Positions 45,953-56,823 of a DNA stretch of 64,000 nucleotides are shown here, one piece after another. Position 1 is the first letter of the stretch, and each line of letters begins with the position of its first letter. The notes under the pieces were generated by a model. That model was not told where the DNA came from, searched no databases, and saw only the letters and a program-made list of their open reading frames with translations. The stretch comes from Burkholderiales bacterium C2 (GTDB taxonomy: Bacteria > Pseudomonadota > Gammaproteobacteria > Burkholderiales > Burkholderiaceae_C), in contig SCOI01000001.1 of assembly GCA_005503085.1 (NCBI GenBank), forward strand, positions 1 through 64,000, read 5' to 3'. Position numbers and translations under genes: made by a program.

Positions 45953-46756
45953 TCAGTGGGGCGCATCGAGCGCCTGGCGGATGTCCCGGATGAACTGGGC
46001 GCCGGTTGCGGCGACATTATCGCGCGGCTGGACCTCCAGCAGCTCGACCAGGCGCGAACCGATCACGACCGCATCGGAGTGGTCGGCCACGGCCCGCGCG
46101 GTGGCGCCGTCGCGGATGCCGAAACCCACGCCCACCGGCACCGTCACATGGCGGCGGATGCGCGGAATCATCTCGGCCACGGCCGCCGTGTTCAGATGGC
46201 CGGCCCCGGTCACGCCCTTCAGCGAGACGTAGTAGACATAGCCGCTGGCCAACTGGCCGATGCGGGCCATGCGTTCCTCGGTCGAGGTCGGCGCCAGCAG
46301 GAAAATCGGGTCCAGGTCTTGCGCGCGCAGCGCTGCCGCGAAGATCTCGCATTCCTCGGGCGGGTAGTCGACGATCAACACACCATCCACGCCCGCGGCC
46401 TTGGCATCGGCGACGAAACGCTCGACGCCATAGCGCTCGACCGGATTGGCATAGCCCATCAGCACCACCGGCGTGCTGTTGTTCTTCGCGCGGAAGCCGC
46501 GCACATAGTCCAGCACCTGGGTCAGGCCGATGCCGTGCTTGAGCGCGCGCTCGCCGGCGCGCTGGATCACTGGGCCGTCGGCCATCGGGTCCGAGAAGGG
46601 CACACCCAGCTCGATCACGTCGGCACCAGCCTGGCCAAGAGCCAGCATCAGCTCGACCGTCGCATCGGGATAGGGATCGCCGGCGGTGACAAAGGGGATC
46701 AGCGCCTTGCGGCCCTGGGCCTGCAAAGCCGTGAAGGCAGCAGCGATGCGGCTCAT
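45953..46756 (-). CDS. trpA: tryptophan synthase alpha subunit
   Basis: TrpA cleaves indole-3-glycerol phosphate to indole. The 267-residue TIM barrel has [28 protein letters not shown] with catalytic acidic residues and the phosphate loop [10 protein letters not shown]. Its ATG overlaps the trpB stop (ATGA). Confidence 0.98.
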   Translation of the reverse strand: MSRIAAAFTALQAQGRKALIPFVTAGDPYPDATVELMLALGQAGADVIELGVPFSDPMADGPVIQRAGERALKHGIGLTQVLDYVRGFRAKNNSTPVVLMGYANPVERYGVERFVADAKAAGVDGVLIVDYPPEECEIFAAALRAQDLDPIFLLAPTSTEERMARIGQLASGYVYYVSLKGVTGAGHLNTAAVAEMIPRIRRHVTVPVGVGFGIRDGATARAVADHSDAVVIGSRLVELLEVQPRDNVAATGAQFIRDIRQALDAPH

Positions 46757-48015
46757 TGCGCACCTCCCTTCACGCTGTGGCCGGCCATCGAGGGTCGGTC
46801 AAAGTACTCCGCCCCGGACAAGTCGGCCACGGTGCCGATGTCCTTGTCGCCACGGCCGGACAGGTTCACCAGCAAGGTCTTGTCCGGCGACAAGGTCGGC
46901 GCCAGTTTCATCGCATAGGCCAGCGCATGGCTGGATTCCAGCGCCGGAATGATGCCCTCGGTGCGGCACAGGCGGTGGAAGGCCTCCAGCGCCTCCTTGT
47001 CGGTGATGCCGACATATTCGGCGCGGCCGATGTCCTTCAGATAGGCATGCTCGGGGCCGACGCCCGGATAGTCCAGGCCGGCCGAGATCGAGTGGGTCTC
47101 GGTGATCTGGCCGTTCGCGTCCTGCAGCAGATAGGTGCGGTTGCCATGCAGCACACCGGGGCTGCCTGCGCTCAAGGTCGCCGCATGCTTGCCACTGTCC
47201 ACGCCCTCGCCCGCCGCCTCGACGCCGATCAGCCGCACGCCCTCATAGGGGATATAGGGGTAGAAAATGCCGATGGCATTCGAGCCGCCACCGACGCAGG
47301 CGATCACCGCATCCGGCTGGTGGCCGATCATCTCGGGCATCTGGGTCAGGCACTCATCGCCGATCACGCGCTGGAAGTCGCGCACCATCATCGGATAAGG
47401 ATGCGGGCCGGCCACGGTGCCGATGATGTAGAAGGTCGACTCGATATTGGTGACCCAGTCGCGCATCGCCTCGTTGAGCGCATCCTTCAGGGTCTTGGAA
47501 CCGGACTCGACCGGCACCACCCGCGCGCCCAGCAGATTCATCCGGTAGACATTGGGCGACTGGCGCTTGACGTCCTCGCTGCCCATATAGACCACGCACT
47601 CCATGCCGTAGCGGGCACAGATGGTCGCGGTGGCCACGCCGTGCTGGCCGGCGCCGGTCTCGGCGATCACGCGCTTCTTGCCCATGCGCTTGGCCAGCAG
47701 CGCCTGGCCGATGGTGTTGTTGACCTTGTGCGCGCCGGTATGGTTTAAGTCCTCGCGCTTCAGGTAGATCTGGGCGCCGCCCAGTTCGCGGCTCAGACGG
47801 TCGGCGTAATAGATCGGGCTGGGGCGGCCGACGAAATGGGCCAGTTCATGCTTGTACTCGCGGATGAACTCCGGGTCCTTGCTGTAGTGGGCATAGGCCT
47901 CGTTCAGCTCATCGAGGGCATGAACCAGGGTCTCGGCGACGAAGCGGCCGCCGTAATTTGTTCCATTTACAGGCCCGAAATGCCCGCGGACATCGGGTTG
48001 GTCATAGCTTTGCAT
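46753..48015 (-). CDS. trpB: tryptophan synthase beta subunit
   Basis: TrpB condenses indole with serine using PLP. The 420 residues contain [16 protein letters not shown] with the PLP lysine, [14 protein letters not shown] and the phosphate-binding GGGSNAIG. It is the standard TrpB1 type, coupled to trpA and 12 bases from trpF. Confidence 0.98.
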   Translation of the reverse strand: MQSYDQPDVRGHFGPVNGTNYGGRFVAETLVHALDELNEAYAHYSKDPEFIREYKHELAHFVGRPSPIYYADRLSRELGGAQIYLKREDLNHTGAHKVNNTIGQALLAKRMGKKRVIAETGAGQHGVATATICARYGMECVVYMGSEDVKRQSPNVYRMNLLGARVVPVESGSKTLKDALNEAMRDWVTNIESTFYIIGTVAGPHPYPMMVRDFQRVIGDECLTQMPEMIGHQPDAVIACVGGGSNAIGIFYPYIPYEGVRLIGVEAAGEGVDSGKHAATLSAGSPGVLHGNRTYLLQDANGQITETHSISAGLDYPGVGPEHAYLKDIGRAEYVGITDKEALEAFHRLCRTEGIIPALESSHALAYAMKLAPTLSPDKTLLVNLSGRGDKDIGTVADLSGAEYFDRPSMAGHSVKGGAQ

Positions 48016-48027
48016 GGCTTGTTCTCT

Positions 48028-48684
48028 TCAGGTTTGCTGCTGTTCGATGCGCCGATCCGCTTCGCGGATCTCGGCACAGAACTGCTGGATCAGGGCGGCG
48101 TCCTTCAGGCCCTTGGCCTGCTCGACGCCGGAACTCACGTCAACGGCCCAGGGCCGCACCTGAAGAACGCCGGTCAGCACATTTCCGGCATGCAACCCAC
48201 CAGACAAAACGACTGGAGAGGGCACGTTTCTTGGAATGAGTGACCAATCGAAAACCTTTCCACCGCCGCCATAGCCGTCGACATGCGCGTCGAGCAGAAT
48301 GGCCTGGGCACCTGAATACTGATGGGCGAAGTCTAGCAAATCAAAGCCAGGGTTCATGCGCGCGGCCCGCAGCCAGGGCCGCCCTGCCCGCTCGCAGTCC
48401 TGCGGGCTCTCGTCGCCATGGAACTGCAAGAGCATATTCGGCAGCGCGGCCAGGCCGGCCGCCAGCTGCTCGTCGCTGGCGTTGACGAACAGCCCCACCG
48501 GTGTCACGAAGGGCGGCAGACGCCGCGCCAGCGCGGCCGCACGCGCTGGCGTCACATAGCGCGGGCTCTTGTCGTAGAACACAAAGCCGATGGCATCGGC
48601 ACCGGCCTGGACGGCAGCGTCGACATCGGCCTCGCGGGTCAGGCCGCAGATCTTGATACGGGTTCGGCTCATGCGCTTGATCAT
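48028..48684 (-). CDS. trpF: phosphoribosylanthranilate isomerase
   Basis: TrpF performs the Amadori rearrangement in tryptophan synthesis. The 218-residue TIM barrel starts KICGLTREADVDAAVQAGAD (catalytic Cys in KICG), has LLDAHVDGYGGGGKVFDW with the catalytic Asp and ends DVSSGVE. Start ATG 48684 (MIKRMSRT) or 48672 are both possible. It is five bases from the truA stop. Confidence 0.96.
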   Translation of the reverse strand: MIKRMSRTRIKICGLTREADVDAAVQAGADAIGFVFYDKSPRYVTPARAAALARRLPPFVTPVGLFVNASDEQLAAGLAALPNMLLQFHGDESPQDCERAGRPWLRAARMNPGFDLLDFAHQYSGAQAILLDAHVDGYGGGGKVFDWSLIPRNVPSPVVLSGGLHAGNVLTGVLQVRPWAVDVSSGVEQAKGLKDAALIQQFCAEIREADRRIEQQQT

Positions 48685-48689
48685 TTCAC

Positions 48690-49478
48690 TCAGGGCAGCC
48701 AGTCCAGCGCCGCCACATGCTCGGGGAGTTGCAGCTCGGCATCGTAGTACGGGCCGATGAAGTACAGGCCGTCGGGGGCAAAGGTCGGCGCCGCCACCTT
48801 GCGGTCGCGCGCCGCCAGCACCCCGGCCAGCCATTCCACCGAGCGCGTGCCGCTGCCGATGGCCAGCAGACAGCCCATGATGTTGCGCACCATATGGTGC
48901 AGAAAGGCCGAGGCATCGAACTCGAAGCGCCAGTAGGCGCCGCGTTTGCTGATCTGGATCGCGCGCAAAGTCTTGATCGGCGACTTGGCCTGGCAGTCCA
49001 CCGAGCGGAAGGAGCTGAAGTCGTGCTCGCCCAGCAGCACCTCGACGGCCGCGCGCATCGCGTCGCCATCCAGCGGCCGGAACACCCAGCCCACCGAGCC
49101 GCTCTCGATCGCCGGCCGCACCGCCGACTCCAGCAGCAGATAGGCATAGCGCCGGCCGCGCGCATGGTTGCGGGCATGAAAGTCGGCGCCGGGAAAGGCG
49201 CACCACTGGATCGCGATATCGGGGGGCAGATAGCGGTTCGTGCCGCGTATCCACGAGAACGGGTCGCGCTCCACCTGGGCATCGAAATGCACGACCTGGT
49301 TGAGTCCGTGCACGCCGGCATCGGTGCGGCCGGCGCAGATCGTGCGGATCGGATGCGCGGCGAACTGGGCCAGGGCTTTTTCCAGCTCATCCTGCACCGT
49401 GTCCCCGCCCGGCTGGCTTTGCCAGCCCTTGTAGCCGCGGCCGCGGTAGCTGACACCCAGCGCCACCCTTGTCGTCAT
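48690..49478 (-). CDS. truA: tRNA pseudouridine synthase A
   Basis: TruA makes pseudouridine at positions 38-40 of tRNA anticodon stems. The 262 residues include the catalytic aspartate D53 in ICAGRTDAGVHGLNQVVHF and the FLHHMVRNIMGCLLAIG segment. It opens the truA-trpF-trpB-trpA-accD-folC series, downstream of the fimV terminator. Confidence 0.97.
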   Translation of the reverse strand: MTTRVALGVSYRGRGYKGWQSQPGGDTVQDELEKALAQFAAHPIRTICAGRTDAGVHGLNQVVHFDAQVERDPFSWIRGTNRYLPPDIAIQWCAFPGADFHARNHARGRRYAYLLLESAVRPAIESGSVGWVFRPLDGDAMRAAVEVLLGEHDFSSFRSVDCQAKSPIKTLRAIQISKRGAYWRFEFDASAFLHHMVRNIMGCLLAIGSGTRSVEWLAGVLAARDRKVAAPTFAPDGLYFIGPYYDAELQLPEHVAALDWLP

Positions 49479-49490
49479 TCCTGCTCCACA

Positions 49491-49522
49491 AAAGAAAAAG
49501 GCGCCCGGCCAGGCCGGGCGCC
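49491..49522 (-). terminator. rho-independent terminator after fimV
   Basis: GGCGCCCGG and CCGGGCGCC form a strong 9-bp stem around CCAGG (extendable by CC/GG); on the minus strand it runs into TTTTTCTTTTG. It separates the fimV transcript from truA. Confidence 0.9.
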
Positions 49523-49544
49523 TCGGATTGTGCCTGCTGCGTGT

Positions 49545-52193
49545 TCAGCGCAGCTCGTTGAGCATGGCTTGCGCCTTGTCGCGCAGCGGGCCGCTGGCCC
49601 GGGCCAGCAGTTCCTGCAGCACATCGCGTGCGCCTTCGGTATCGCCGATCTGACGAAACTCGTCGGCCAGCTCCAGCTGGCGCTGCAGCGGGTCACCGCC
49701 ATCGTCGTCCAGCGCATCGAAGGCCTGGGACAGCGGATCGCTCGGGGCATCGTCCTGCAAGATGCTCTCGAACTCGGCTGGCAGACCGCCATCCATGGCT
49801 TCGGCGGAGGCAGTCGGGATCGCCTCCTGCTTGCGGGCAGGCTCGGGCAGGTCCAGATCGATGGACGAGAGATCGAAGTCCAGCGACTGGGGCTCGTCGG
49901 GCAGCTCGGACTGCAGCGTGGCGGCCTGGGTGACCTCCGGCGGCAGATCCAGATTGCCCAGATCGAAGGCCAGTTCCTTGGGCTCGATCTCGCCGGGCTG
50001 CGTCGTCGGCGGGCCGTCGAGATCGAAGTCCATCGCCAGCGGCGCCTGCTCCACCGTGGTGGCCAGGGCTTGCGTGGCGTCCATCGCAAACGGCGAGACC
50101 GAGGGCGGCGAGCCCAGGTCCAGGTCGAGGTCCAGATCCAGACCGCTGGGCGGACCGGCGTCGCGGGCGCGGCCCAGCGGCTCGGTGGCCATCAGGGCGG
50201 CGCCGCCCAGCATGCTGTGCTGGGCCGTCTGCGGCAGCGTGCTGGCATTCATCGGCTCGGGATGGCGCTCATGGCTGCCGTCGTCGGGCAGCAGCTCGGG
50301 CGAGCCGCCCGGCTGGTACAGCGGATTGTCGGCATCGATCTGGCGGCCCAGCTCCTGGGCCTTGGCCCAGTCCTCACCCTGGCCTTGGGTCTCGGCATAG
50401 AGCTGCACGGCCAGTTGCTCGAAGCCCTTGGTGTCGCGGCGCTTGGCATAGACCTCCAGCAGCTTGAGCCGGATCGCCAACCGCTCCGGGTTGGAGCGCA
50501 GCGCTTCCTTGAGAATCTCCTCGGCCTGCAGGTCACGGCCATAGGCCAGATAGACATCGGCCTCGGCAACCGGATCGACATCACCGATGGCATCAAGCTG
50601 GCTCAGCGAGTAGCTCATCGAGGACGCCGGGCCGTTAGCGTCGCGGGTGTCGACGCGTTGGCCGCCGGTATTGCCGAAGAAGGAATCGGGCTGCAGCCGG
50701 CTTTCATGGAAGCCGGTGTCGGCCTTGGGCTTGCCGCCCTTGCCGCGCATGCGCATCAGACCCAGCCCGCCCAGCAAGAGCACCAGCACGCCGGCGATCG
50801 GCAGCACCAAGGGGCTCTCCATCAGCTCGGCCATCAGACCCGGGCCTTCGGCTTCGGCCGCGGGGGGCGGAACCGGTGCGGGGGCCGGCTTGGCAGCGAC
50901 GGGGCTTGCGGCCGGCGCAGCCGCAACCACGGGCGCGGGCGCCGATGCGACCGGTGGCGCCGGCAGCGCCAGTGCGGGCGGTGCCGACGCGGCCGCTGTG
51001 CCGGTGTTCGCTGCGGGCGCGCTGGCAGCCGGCTTGGCCGCGCTGGAGAGCTTCTTCAGCTCCTCCACATTGCGGGTCAGTTCGGCCACCCGGGCGGCAT
51101 CCGCCTTCTTCTCGGTTTCTTTCGATACCTTGGCCTCGACGGCCGCGCTGGCGGCTGCGGCCTTGCTGAGGGTCAGCTTGTCGGGGCTGGGCGCTGCGGC
51201 CGGCTTGCGGTCCTCGACCGCCGCCTGCACCTTGCCCTTGACCTGGCGCTGGCTCTCATCGAGCTTGAGCTCGGGGGCGGCGCCGGCCAGGCGCTGCCGG
51301 TAGTTGCTGAAATCGGCGCTCTGTGCCTGGATGACTTCGCGCGCCTCGGCCGGCGCGATCGCGCTGAGGCTGTCGCTGCCCGGCACCTGCAGGACCACGC
51401 CCGACTTCAGCCGGTTCATGTTTTCGCCGATGAAGGCATCCGGATTGCTGCGGAACAGGCCGACCAGCATCTGGTCCAGCGAGATTTCCCGGGGCTTGGT
51501 GCGGCCGGCGATGCGCGACAGCGAATCGCCCGGCTTGACCTTGTACTCGGACGCCGCGCTAGGGCTCGGCGCAGGCGCCGGCGCAGGACGTGGCGCGCGC
51601 ACCGGCTCTGCCGGTGCCGCCTCGACTCGCGGCCGAGGCGCCGGAGCGGCAGCCAAGGGCGCCGAGGCCGGTGGACGCTGGGTCGGCACGGCCCGGGTCT
51701 CGGCCAGCGCGGTCGCGAAGGACGGGGCCGTCGTGACGGCCGGCGGCGGGCTCGGGCGCGCCAGATTTGGCGGATCGAACAGCAGCGTGTATTCGCGCAC
51801 CAGACGGCCGCTGGACCAGGTCAGCTCCAGGATCACATCGACAAAGGGCTCTTGGACGGCCCGGTCGCTGTTGATGCGCAGCACCGGTCGGCCGTCGCTG
51901 CGCCGCTCCAGCTGCACCTGGGTGCCGGTCAGCACCGCGTTGTACTCGACGCCGGTGGCGCGGTAGGAATCGGGCGGGGCGATGCGGACCTTGAGCGTGC
52001 CTGCCTCTTCGGCAGTCAGCGAACTGACGTCGATCTCGGCCTTGAGCGTTTCGCCCAGCGAGGATTGCACGGTCAGTTTGCCCAGTCCCAGGCTCCAGGC
52101 CGAGCCGCTGCCGGCAACAGCAAATGCCGCCATCGCCATATGGGCCAACGGGGTCAGGGCAAAGCGCCCCAAAGCGCTACGTTTTTGTTTCAA
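49545..52193 (-). CDS. fimV: FimV/HubP-family pilus assembly and polar hub protein
   Basis: About 882 residues. A signal peptide (MKQKRSALGRFA, then AHMAMAAFAVAG) leads to the conserved FimV N-domain (SLGLGKLTVQSSLGETLKAE), a Pro/Ala linker, a peptidoglycan-binding LysM-like region (about 215-270), a coiled coil, one membrane helix (about 460-480) and an acidic cytoplasmic C-terminus with TPR-like helices. FimV organises pole-localised machinery and type IV pili. I prefer TTG 52193 over TTG 52205 because GGGGGA lies just before it and it gives a normal signal peptide. Confidence 0.9.
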   Translation of the reverse strand: MKQKRSALGRFALTPLAHMAMAAFAVAGSGSAWSLGLGKLTVQSSLGETLKAEIDVSSLTAEEAGTLKVRIAPPDSYRATGVEYNAVLTGTQVQLERRSDGRPVLRINSDRAVQEPFVDVILELTWSSGRLVREYTLLFDPPNLARPSPPPAVTTAPSFATALAETRAVPTQRPPASAPLAAAPAPRPRVEAAPAEPVRAPRPAPAPAPSPSAASEYKVKPGDSLSRIAGRTKPREISLDQMLVGLFRSNPDAFIGENMNRLKSGVVLQVPGSDSLSAIAPAEAREVIQAQSADFSNYRQRLAGAAPELKLDESQRQVKGKVQAAVEDRKPAAAPSPDKLTLSKAAAASAAVEAKVSKETEKKADAARVAELTRNVEELKKLSSAAKPAASAPAANTGTAAASAPPALALPAPPVASAPAPVVAAAPAASPVAAKPAPAPVPPPAAEAEGPGLMAELMESPLVLPIAGVLVLLLGGLGLMRMRGKGGKPKADTGFHESRLQPDSFFGNTGGQRVDTRDANGPASSMSYSLSQLDAIGDVDPVAEADVYLAYGRDLQAEEILKEALRSNPERLAIRLKLLEVYAKRRDTKGFEQLAVQLYAETQGQGEDWAKAQELGRQIDADNPLYQPGGSPELLPDDGSHERHPEPMNASTLPQTAQHSMLGGAALMATEPLGRARDAGPPSGLDLDLDLDLGSPPSVSPFAMDATQALATTVEQAPLAMDFDLDGPPTTQPGEIEPKELAFDLGNLDLPPEVTQAATLQSELPDEPQSLDFDLSSIDLDLPEPARKQEAIPTASAEAMDGGLPAEFESILQDDAPSDPLSQAFDALDDDGGDPLQRQLELADEFRQIGDTEGARDVLQELLARASGPLRDKAQAMLNELR

Positions 52194-52385
52194 GGCGTCC
52201 CCCAAAGCAACAAGGCGGACACCGTCAGGTACCCGCCTGTTTCGACGATCTTTGTTCTCTTCTCAACAGCGCTAGGCGATGCTGTCCTCATGGCTCTTGC
52301 GATCCGAAATCACAACAGCATCAAGCATATACGCTGCAACCCTCATGCAAAGGCTGAATACGCCCCAGGACACCTGCCTGATTCA

Positions 52386-52424
52386 CCGCCCGTTACAGGC
52401 TTGTCGTTTGCCGGCAACGGGCGG
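52386..52424 (-). terminator. possible hairpin terminator after asd
   Basis: CCGCCCGTT (52386-52394) pairs with AACGGGCGG (52416-52424) around a 21-base loop, 20 bases after the asd stop. There is no T-tract, so it is a weak candidate. The rest of 52,194-52,443 is the fimV promoter region with no gene seen. Confidence 0.4.
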
Positions 52425-52443
52425 GGCTCGAAAACTGGGGAAA

Positions 52444-53574
52444 TTACCGAGCCAGCAGGATGCGCAACATGCGGCGCAGCGGCTCGGCCGCGCCCCACAG
52501 CAGCTGGTCACCGATCGTGAAGGCGCCGACATACTCCGGGCCCATGGCCAGCTTGCGGATGCGGCCGACGGGGATGGTCATCGTGCCGGTCACCGCCACC
52601 GGGGTCAGGTCTTGAATCGTCGCCTCGCGGGTATTGGGCACGACCTTCACCCACTCGTTGTCGGCGGCGATCATCGCCTCGATGTCGGCCAGCGGCACGT
52701 CCTTCTTCAGCTTGAAAGTCAGGGCCTGGCTGTGGCAGCGCATCGCGCCGACGCGCACGCAGAAGCCGTCGACCGGAATCGGCGCCGAGCCGAAGCCCTC
52801 GCCCAGGCCGAGGATCTTGTTGGTCTCGGCCATGCCCTTCCACTCTTCCTTGGACTGGCCGTTGCCGAGGTCGCGGTCGATCCAGGGGATCAGCGACCCC
52901 CCCAGCGGCACGCCGAAGTTGGCGGTTTCGGCCGCGCTCATGCCGCGCTGCGTGGCGATCACCTGGCGGTCGATCTCGAGAATGGCGCTCTTCGGGTCGT
53001 CCAGCAGCGAGCGCACCGAGGCGTTCAGCGTGCCGTACTGCGTCAGCAGCTCGCGCATATGCTGGGCGCCACCACCGGAGGCCGCCTGGTAGGTCTGGGT
53101 GCTCATCCACTCGACCAGACCGGCCTTGTAGAGCGCGCCCACGCCCATCAGCATGCAGGAGACGGTGCAGTTGCCGCCAACCCAGTTCTTGCCGCCCTTG
53201 CTCAGCGCGTCCTTGATGACGGGCGTGTTCACCGGGTCCAGCACGATGACGGCATCGCCGTTCATGCGCAGCGAGGACGCAGCGTCGATCCAGTGGCCGT
53301 TCCAGCCGGCCGCGCGCAGCTTCGGGAACACCTCGTTGGTGTAGTCGCCGCCCTGGGCGGTGATGATGATCTCGCAGCGCTTGAGCTGCTCGATATCGAA
53401 GGCGTTTTGCAGCTTGGTTTCGTTCTTCGCCTGCGCCGGGGCAGCGCCGCCGGCGTTCGAGGTGCTGAAGAACAGCGGTTCGATCAGATCGAAATCGCGC
53501 TCGGCCGCCATGCGGTCCATCAGCACGGAGCCGACCATGCCGCGCCAGCCTACCAGTCCTACCAATGTCGTCAT
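52444..53574 (-). CDS. asd: aspartate-semialdehyde dehydrogenase
   Basis: Asd reduces aspartyl phosphate to aspartate semialdehyde, the entry to lysine, DAP, threonine and methionine. The 376 residues have the NADP motif [14 protein letters not shown] and the catalytic cysteine C136 in [10 protein letters not shown]. It belongs to the gram-negative Asd type. It shares the lysine route with dapC, dapD and dapE 20 kb to the left. Confidence 0.98.
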   Translation of the reverse strand: MTTLVGLVGWRGMVGSVLMDRMAAERDFDLIEPLFFSTSNAGGAAPAQAKNETKLQNAFDIEQLKRCEIIITAQGGDYTNEVFPKLRAAGWNGHWIDAASSLRMNGDAVIVLDPVNTPVIKDALSKGGKNWVGGNCTVSCMLMGVGALYKAGLVEWMSTQTYQAASGGGAQHMRELLTQYGTLNASVRSLLDDPKSAILEIDRQVIATQRGMSAAETANFGVPLGGSLIPWIDRDLGNGQSKEEWKGMAETNKILGLGEGFGSAPIPVDGFCVRVGAMRCHSQALTFKLKKDVPLADIEAMIAADNEWVKVVPNTREATIQDLTPVAVTGTMTIPVGRIRKLAMGPEYVGAFTIGDQLLWGAAEPLRRMLRILLAR

Positions 53575-53591
53575 CTTGAAATCCTCTTGAT

Positions 53592-53638
53592 CACAAACCC
53601 CAGTCTCTGTGCCCCGGCTCGCTTCGCCGGGGTTTGTG
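53592..53638. promoter_or_regulatory. nested inverted repeats in the asd leader
   Basis: CACAAACCCC (53592-53601) is complementary to GGGGTTTGTG (53629-53638), and CCCCGGC (53612-53618) is complementary to GCCGGGG (53626-53632). The two helices share the GGGG at 53629-53632, so they partly exclude each other, like an attenuator. They lie between leuB and asd on the minus strand, 18 bases before the asd start. Confidence 0.45.
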
Positions 53639-53660
53639 GGGGCGAGACGATCCGAGAGCT

Positions 53661-54758
53661 TCAGCTCTTGATGGTTTTGGTGGTGGTAATCGCGGCAACG
53701 ACCGCATCACCCATCTCGCGCGTGCTCACCTTCTGGGTGCCCTCGCTCCAAATGTCCGCAGTGCGCAGACCTTGGGACAACACAGCGCCCACAGCCGCTT
53801 CGATACGAGCGGCAGCTTCGGGCTGGTTGAGGGTGAACTTGAGCATCATGGCAGCGGAGAGGATTGTAGCCAGAGGATTGGCGATTCCCTTGCCCGCGAT
53901 GTCCGGTGCGCTGCCATGGCTGGGTTCGTACAGGCCTTTGTTGTGCTTGTCCAACGAGGCCGAGGGCAGCATGCCGATCGAGCCGGTCAGCATCGCGGCC
54001 TCGTCCGACAGGATGTCGCCGAACATATTGCCGGTGACGACCACGTCGAACTTCTTCGGCGCCTTGACCAGCTGCATCGCCGCGTTGTCCACATACATAT
54101 GGTCCAGCTCGACATCCGGATACTCGGCGCTGACCTCGATCATCACGTCTTTCCAGAACTGGAAGGTCTCCAGCACATTGGCCTTGTCCACCGAGGTGAC
54201 GCGCTTGCTGCGCTTGCGCGCCGCCTGGAAGGCCACATGGGCGATGCGCTCGATCTCGGGGCGCGAGTAGCGCATCGTGTCGAAGGCCTCCTCAGAACCC
54301 GGAAAATGGCCGTCGACGGCGGTGCGACGGCCGCGCGGCTGGCCGAAATAGATGTCACCGGTCAGCTCGCGGATGATCAGGATGTCCAGGCCGGCGACCA
54401 GCTCGGGCTTCAGGCTCGACGCATGGGTCAGCTGCTCGTGGCAGATGGCCGGGCGGAAATTGGCGAACAGGCCCAGATGCTTGCGCAGGCCCAGGATGGC
54501 CTGCTCGGGGCGCAGCGGGCGGTCCAGCTTGTCGTACTTCCAGTCGCCGACCGCGCCGAACAGGATGGCGTCGGCGTCCTTGGCCAGCTGCAAGGTCGAT
54601 TCGGGCAGCGGGTGGCCGGCGGCCTCGTAGGCGGTGCCGCCCACCGGGGCGCTTTCCAGCGTCAGCGGCAGGTCCAGCACCTTCAGGACCTTGACGGCCT
54701 CGGCGACGATTTCGGTCCCGATGCCATCACCGGGTAGCACTGCAATTTTCATGGTCAT
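53661..54758 (-). CDS. leuB: 3-isopropylmalate dehydrogenase
   Basis: LeuB oxidatively decarboxylates 3-isopropylmalate with NAD+. The 365 residues contain [18 protein letters not shown], the substrate arginines in [14 protein letters not shown], and [16 protein letters not shown] of the NAD site. Its ATG overlaps the leuD stop (ATGA). Confidence 0.98.
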   Translation of the reverse strand: MTMKIAVLPGDGIGTEIVAEAVKVLKVLDLPLTLESAPVGGTAYEAAGHPLPESTLQLAKDADAILFGAVGDWKYDKLDRPLRPEQAILGLRKHLGLFANFRPAICHEQLTHASSLKPELVAGLDILIIRELTGDIYFGQPRGRRTAVDGHFPGSEEAFDTMRYSRPEIERIAHVAFQAARKRSKRVTSVDKANVLETFQFWKDVMIEVSAEYPDVELDHMYVDNAAMQLVKAPKKFDVVVTGNMFGDILSDEAAMLTGSIGMLPSASLDKHNKGLYEPSHGSAPDIAGKGIANPLATILSAAMMLKFTLNQPEAAARIEAAVGAVLSQGLRTADIWSEGTQKVSTREMGDAVVAAITTTKTIKS

Positions 54759-55405
54759 CCGATCAGACGGTTGTTGAGCCAGGGCTTGCTGGCGATGCGT
54801 TCGGCCTCGAAGGCCTTGATCTTGTCGGCATGGCGCAGGGTCAGGCCGATGTCATCGAAACCGTTGAGCAGGCAGAACTTGCGGAAGGGCTGGACCTCGA
54901 AAGCCAGCTCCGTGCCATCGGCCTTGATCACGAGCTGGCGCGCCAGATCGATGGTCAGCTGATAGCCCGGGAAGGCAAACACCTCGTCGAACAGCTGAGC
55001 CACCTGGGCCTCGGGCAGCACGATGGGCAGCACGCCGTTCTTGAAGCAGTTGTTGAAGAAGATGTCGGCAAAGCTGGGCGCGATCAGCGCGCGAAAGCCG
55101 TACTGCTCCAGCGCCCAGGGCGCGTGCTCGCGGCTGGAGCCGCAGCCGAAATTGCTGCGCGCGATCAGCACCGAGGCGCCCTGGTAGCGCGGCTGGTTCA
55201 GCACGAAATCGGGGTTGGGCTTGCGGCTGGCCGGATCCTGGCCGGGCTCGCCCGCATCCAGATAGCGCCATTCATCGAACAGATTCGGGCCGAAGCCGCT
55301 GCGCTTGATCGACTTCAGGAACTGCTTGGGGATGATCGCGTCGGTGTCGACATTGTCGCGATCCATCGGGGCGACGAGGCCCTTGTGAACGGTGAACTTT
55401 TCCAT
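54755..55405 (-). CDS. leuD: 3-isopropylmalate dehydratase small subunit
   Basis: LeuD is the swivel-domain subunit of isopropylmalate isomerase. The 216 residues include [21 protein letters not shown] and the substrate-binding [18 protein letters not shown] 55405 overlaps the leuC stop by one base (TGATG). Confidence 0.98.
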   Translation of the reverse strand: MEKFTVHKGLVAPMDRDNVDTDAIIPKQFLKSIKRSGFGPNLFDEWRYLDAGEPGQDPASRKPNPDFVLNQPRYQGASVLIARSNFGCGSSREHAPWALEQYGFRALIAPSFADIFFNNCFKNGVLPIVLPEAQVAQLFDEVFAFPGYQLTIDLARQLVIKADGTELAFEVQPFRKFCLLNGFDDIGLTLRHADKIKAFEAERIASKPWLNNRLIG

Positions 55406-56823
55406 CACGAAATCCTTCGAACATCAACGAAATGGCCTTGCATCGCGGCCGCAGCGGCCATCGCCGGGCTGACCAGATGGGTGCGGCCGCCGGCGCCCTG
55501 GCGCCCCTCGAAATTGCGATTGCTGGTCGAGGCGCAGCGCTCGCCCGGCTCCAGCCGGTCGGCATTCATCGCCAGGCACATCGAGCAACCCGGCTCGCGC
55601 CACTCGAAACCGGCCGCCTTGAAGACCTGGTCCAGGCCTTCGCGCTCGGCCTGCTCCTTCACCAGGCCCGAGCCCGGCACCACCATGGCCAGCTTCACAT
55701 TGGCGGCGATCTTGCCACCGACCCGGCGCACGACGGCCGCAGCCTCGCGCATGTCCTCGATGCGGCTGTTGGTGCAGGAGCCGATGAAGACCTTGTCGAT
55801 CAGGATGTCGTTGATGGCCTTGTTCGGTTCCAGATTCATGTACTGCAGCGCCCGCTCGATCGCGCCGCGCTTGACGGCATCCTTCTCTTTGTCCGGATCG
55901 GGCACGCGGTCCTCGATCGACAAGACCATCTCGGGGCTGGTGCCCCAGGTGACCTGCGGGCGGATCTGGGCGGCGTCGAGCTCGACGACCTTGTCGAAGC
56001 GCGCGCCCGGGTCTGAGTGCAGGGTGCGCCAGTAGGCCACCGCCTGCTCCCATTCGACACCGCTGGGAGAGAAAGGTCGGCCCTTGCAGTAGCTGATCGT
56101 GGTCTCGTCCACTGCGATCAGGCCGGCGCGCGCGCCCGCCTCGATGGCCATATTGCAGACCGTCATCCGCCCTTCCATGCTCAGCGCACGGATTGCCGAG
56201 CCGCCGAACTCTATCGTGTAGCCGGTGCCGCCGGCCGTGCCTATCTTGCCGATGATGGCCAGCACGATGTCCTTGGCGCCGACGCCTTTTGGTGTCTGGC
56301 CCTCGACCTTGATCAGCAGGTTCTTGGCCTTCTTGGCCAGCAGGGTCTGGGTAGCCAGCACATGCTCGACCTCGGAGGTGCCAATGCCGTGGGCCAACGC
56401 GCCGAAAGCGCCGTGGGTCGAGGTGTGGCTGTCGCCGCAGACCACGGTCATGCCCGGCAGGGTGGCGCCCTGCTCCGGGCCGATCACATGGACGATGCCC
56501 TGGCGCTTGTCGCTCATCTTGAACTGGGTGATGCCGAAGCGGTCGCAGTTCTGGTCCAGGGTGTCGACCTGCAGCTTGGAGATCGGGTCGGCGATGCCCT
56601 GGCTGCGGTCGGTGGTCGGCACATTGTGGTCGCTGACCGCCAGATTGGCCGACAGGCGCCAGATCTTGCGCCCCGCCAGATCCAGACCTTCGAAGGCCTG
56701 CGGGCTGGTCACCTCATGGACCAGATGGCGGTCGATATAGAGGGTGGCCGTGCCGTCCTCCTCGGTGTGGACGACATGCTCGTCCCAGAGCTTGTCGTAA
56801 AGCGTGCGAGCTGCAGTGGTCAT
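55405..56823 (-). CDS. leuC: 3-isopropylmalate dehydratase large subunit
   Basis: LeuC carries the 4Fe-4S cluster of the isomerase. The 472 residues show [20 protein letters not shown], the cluster cysteines in [12 protein letters not shown] and [11 protein letters not shown] longer frame exists upstream, but ATG 56823 begins the normal [16 protein letters not shown] start. It overlaps the LysR stop (ATGA). Confidence 0.98.
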   Translation of the reverse strand: MTTAARTLYDKLWDEHVVHTEEDGTATLYIDRHLVHEVTSPQAFEGLDLAGRKIWRLSANLAVSDHNVPTTDRSQGIADPISKLQVDTLDQNCDRFGITQFKMSDKRQGIVHVIGPEQGATLPGMTVVCGDSHTSTHGAFGALAHGIGTSEVEHVLATQTLLAKKAKNLLIKVEGQTPKGVGAKDIVLAIIGKIGTAGGTGYTIEFGGSAIRALSMEGRMTVCNMAIEAGARAGLIAVDETTISYCKGRPFSPSGVEWEQAVAYWRTLHSDPGARFDKVVELDAAQIRPQVTWGTSPEMVLSIEDRVPDPDKEKDAVKRGAIERALQYMNLEPNKAINDILIDKVFIGSCTNSRIEDMREAAAVVRRVGGKIAANVKLAMVVPGSGLVKEQAEREGLDQVFKAAGFEWREPGCSMCLAMNADRLEPGERCASTSNRNFEGRQGAGGRTHLVSPAMAAAAAMQGHFVDVRRIS

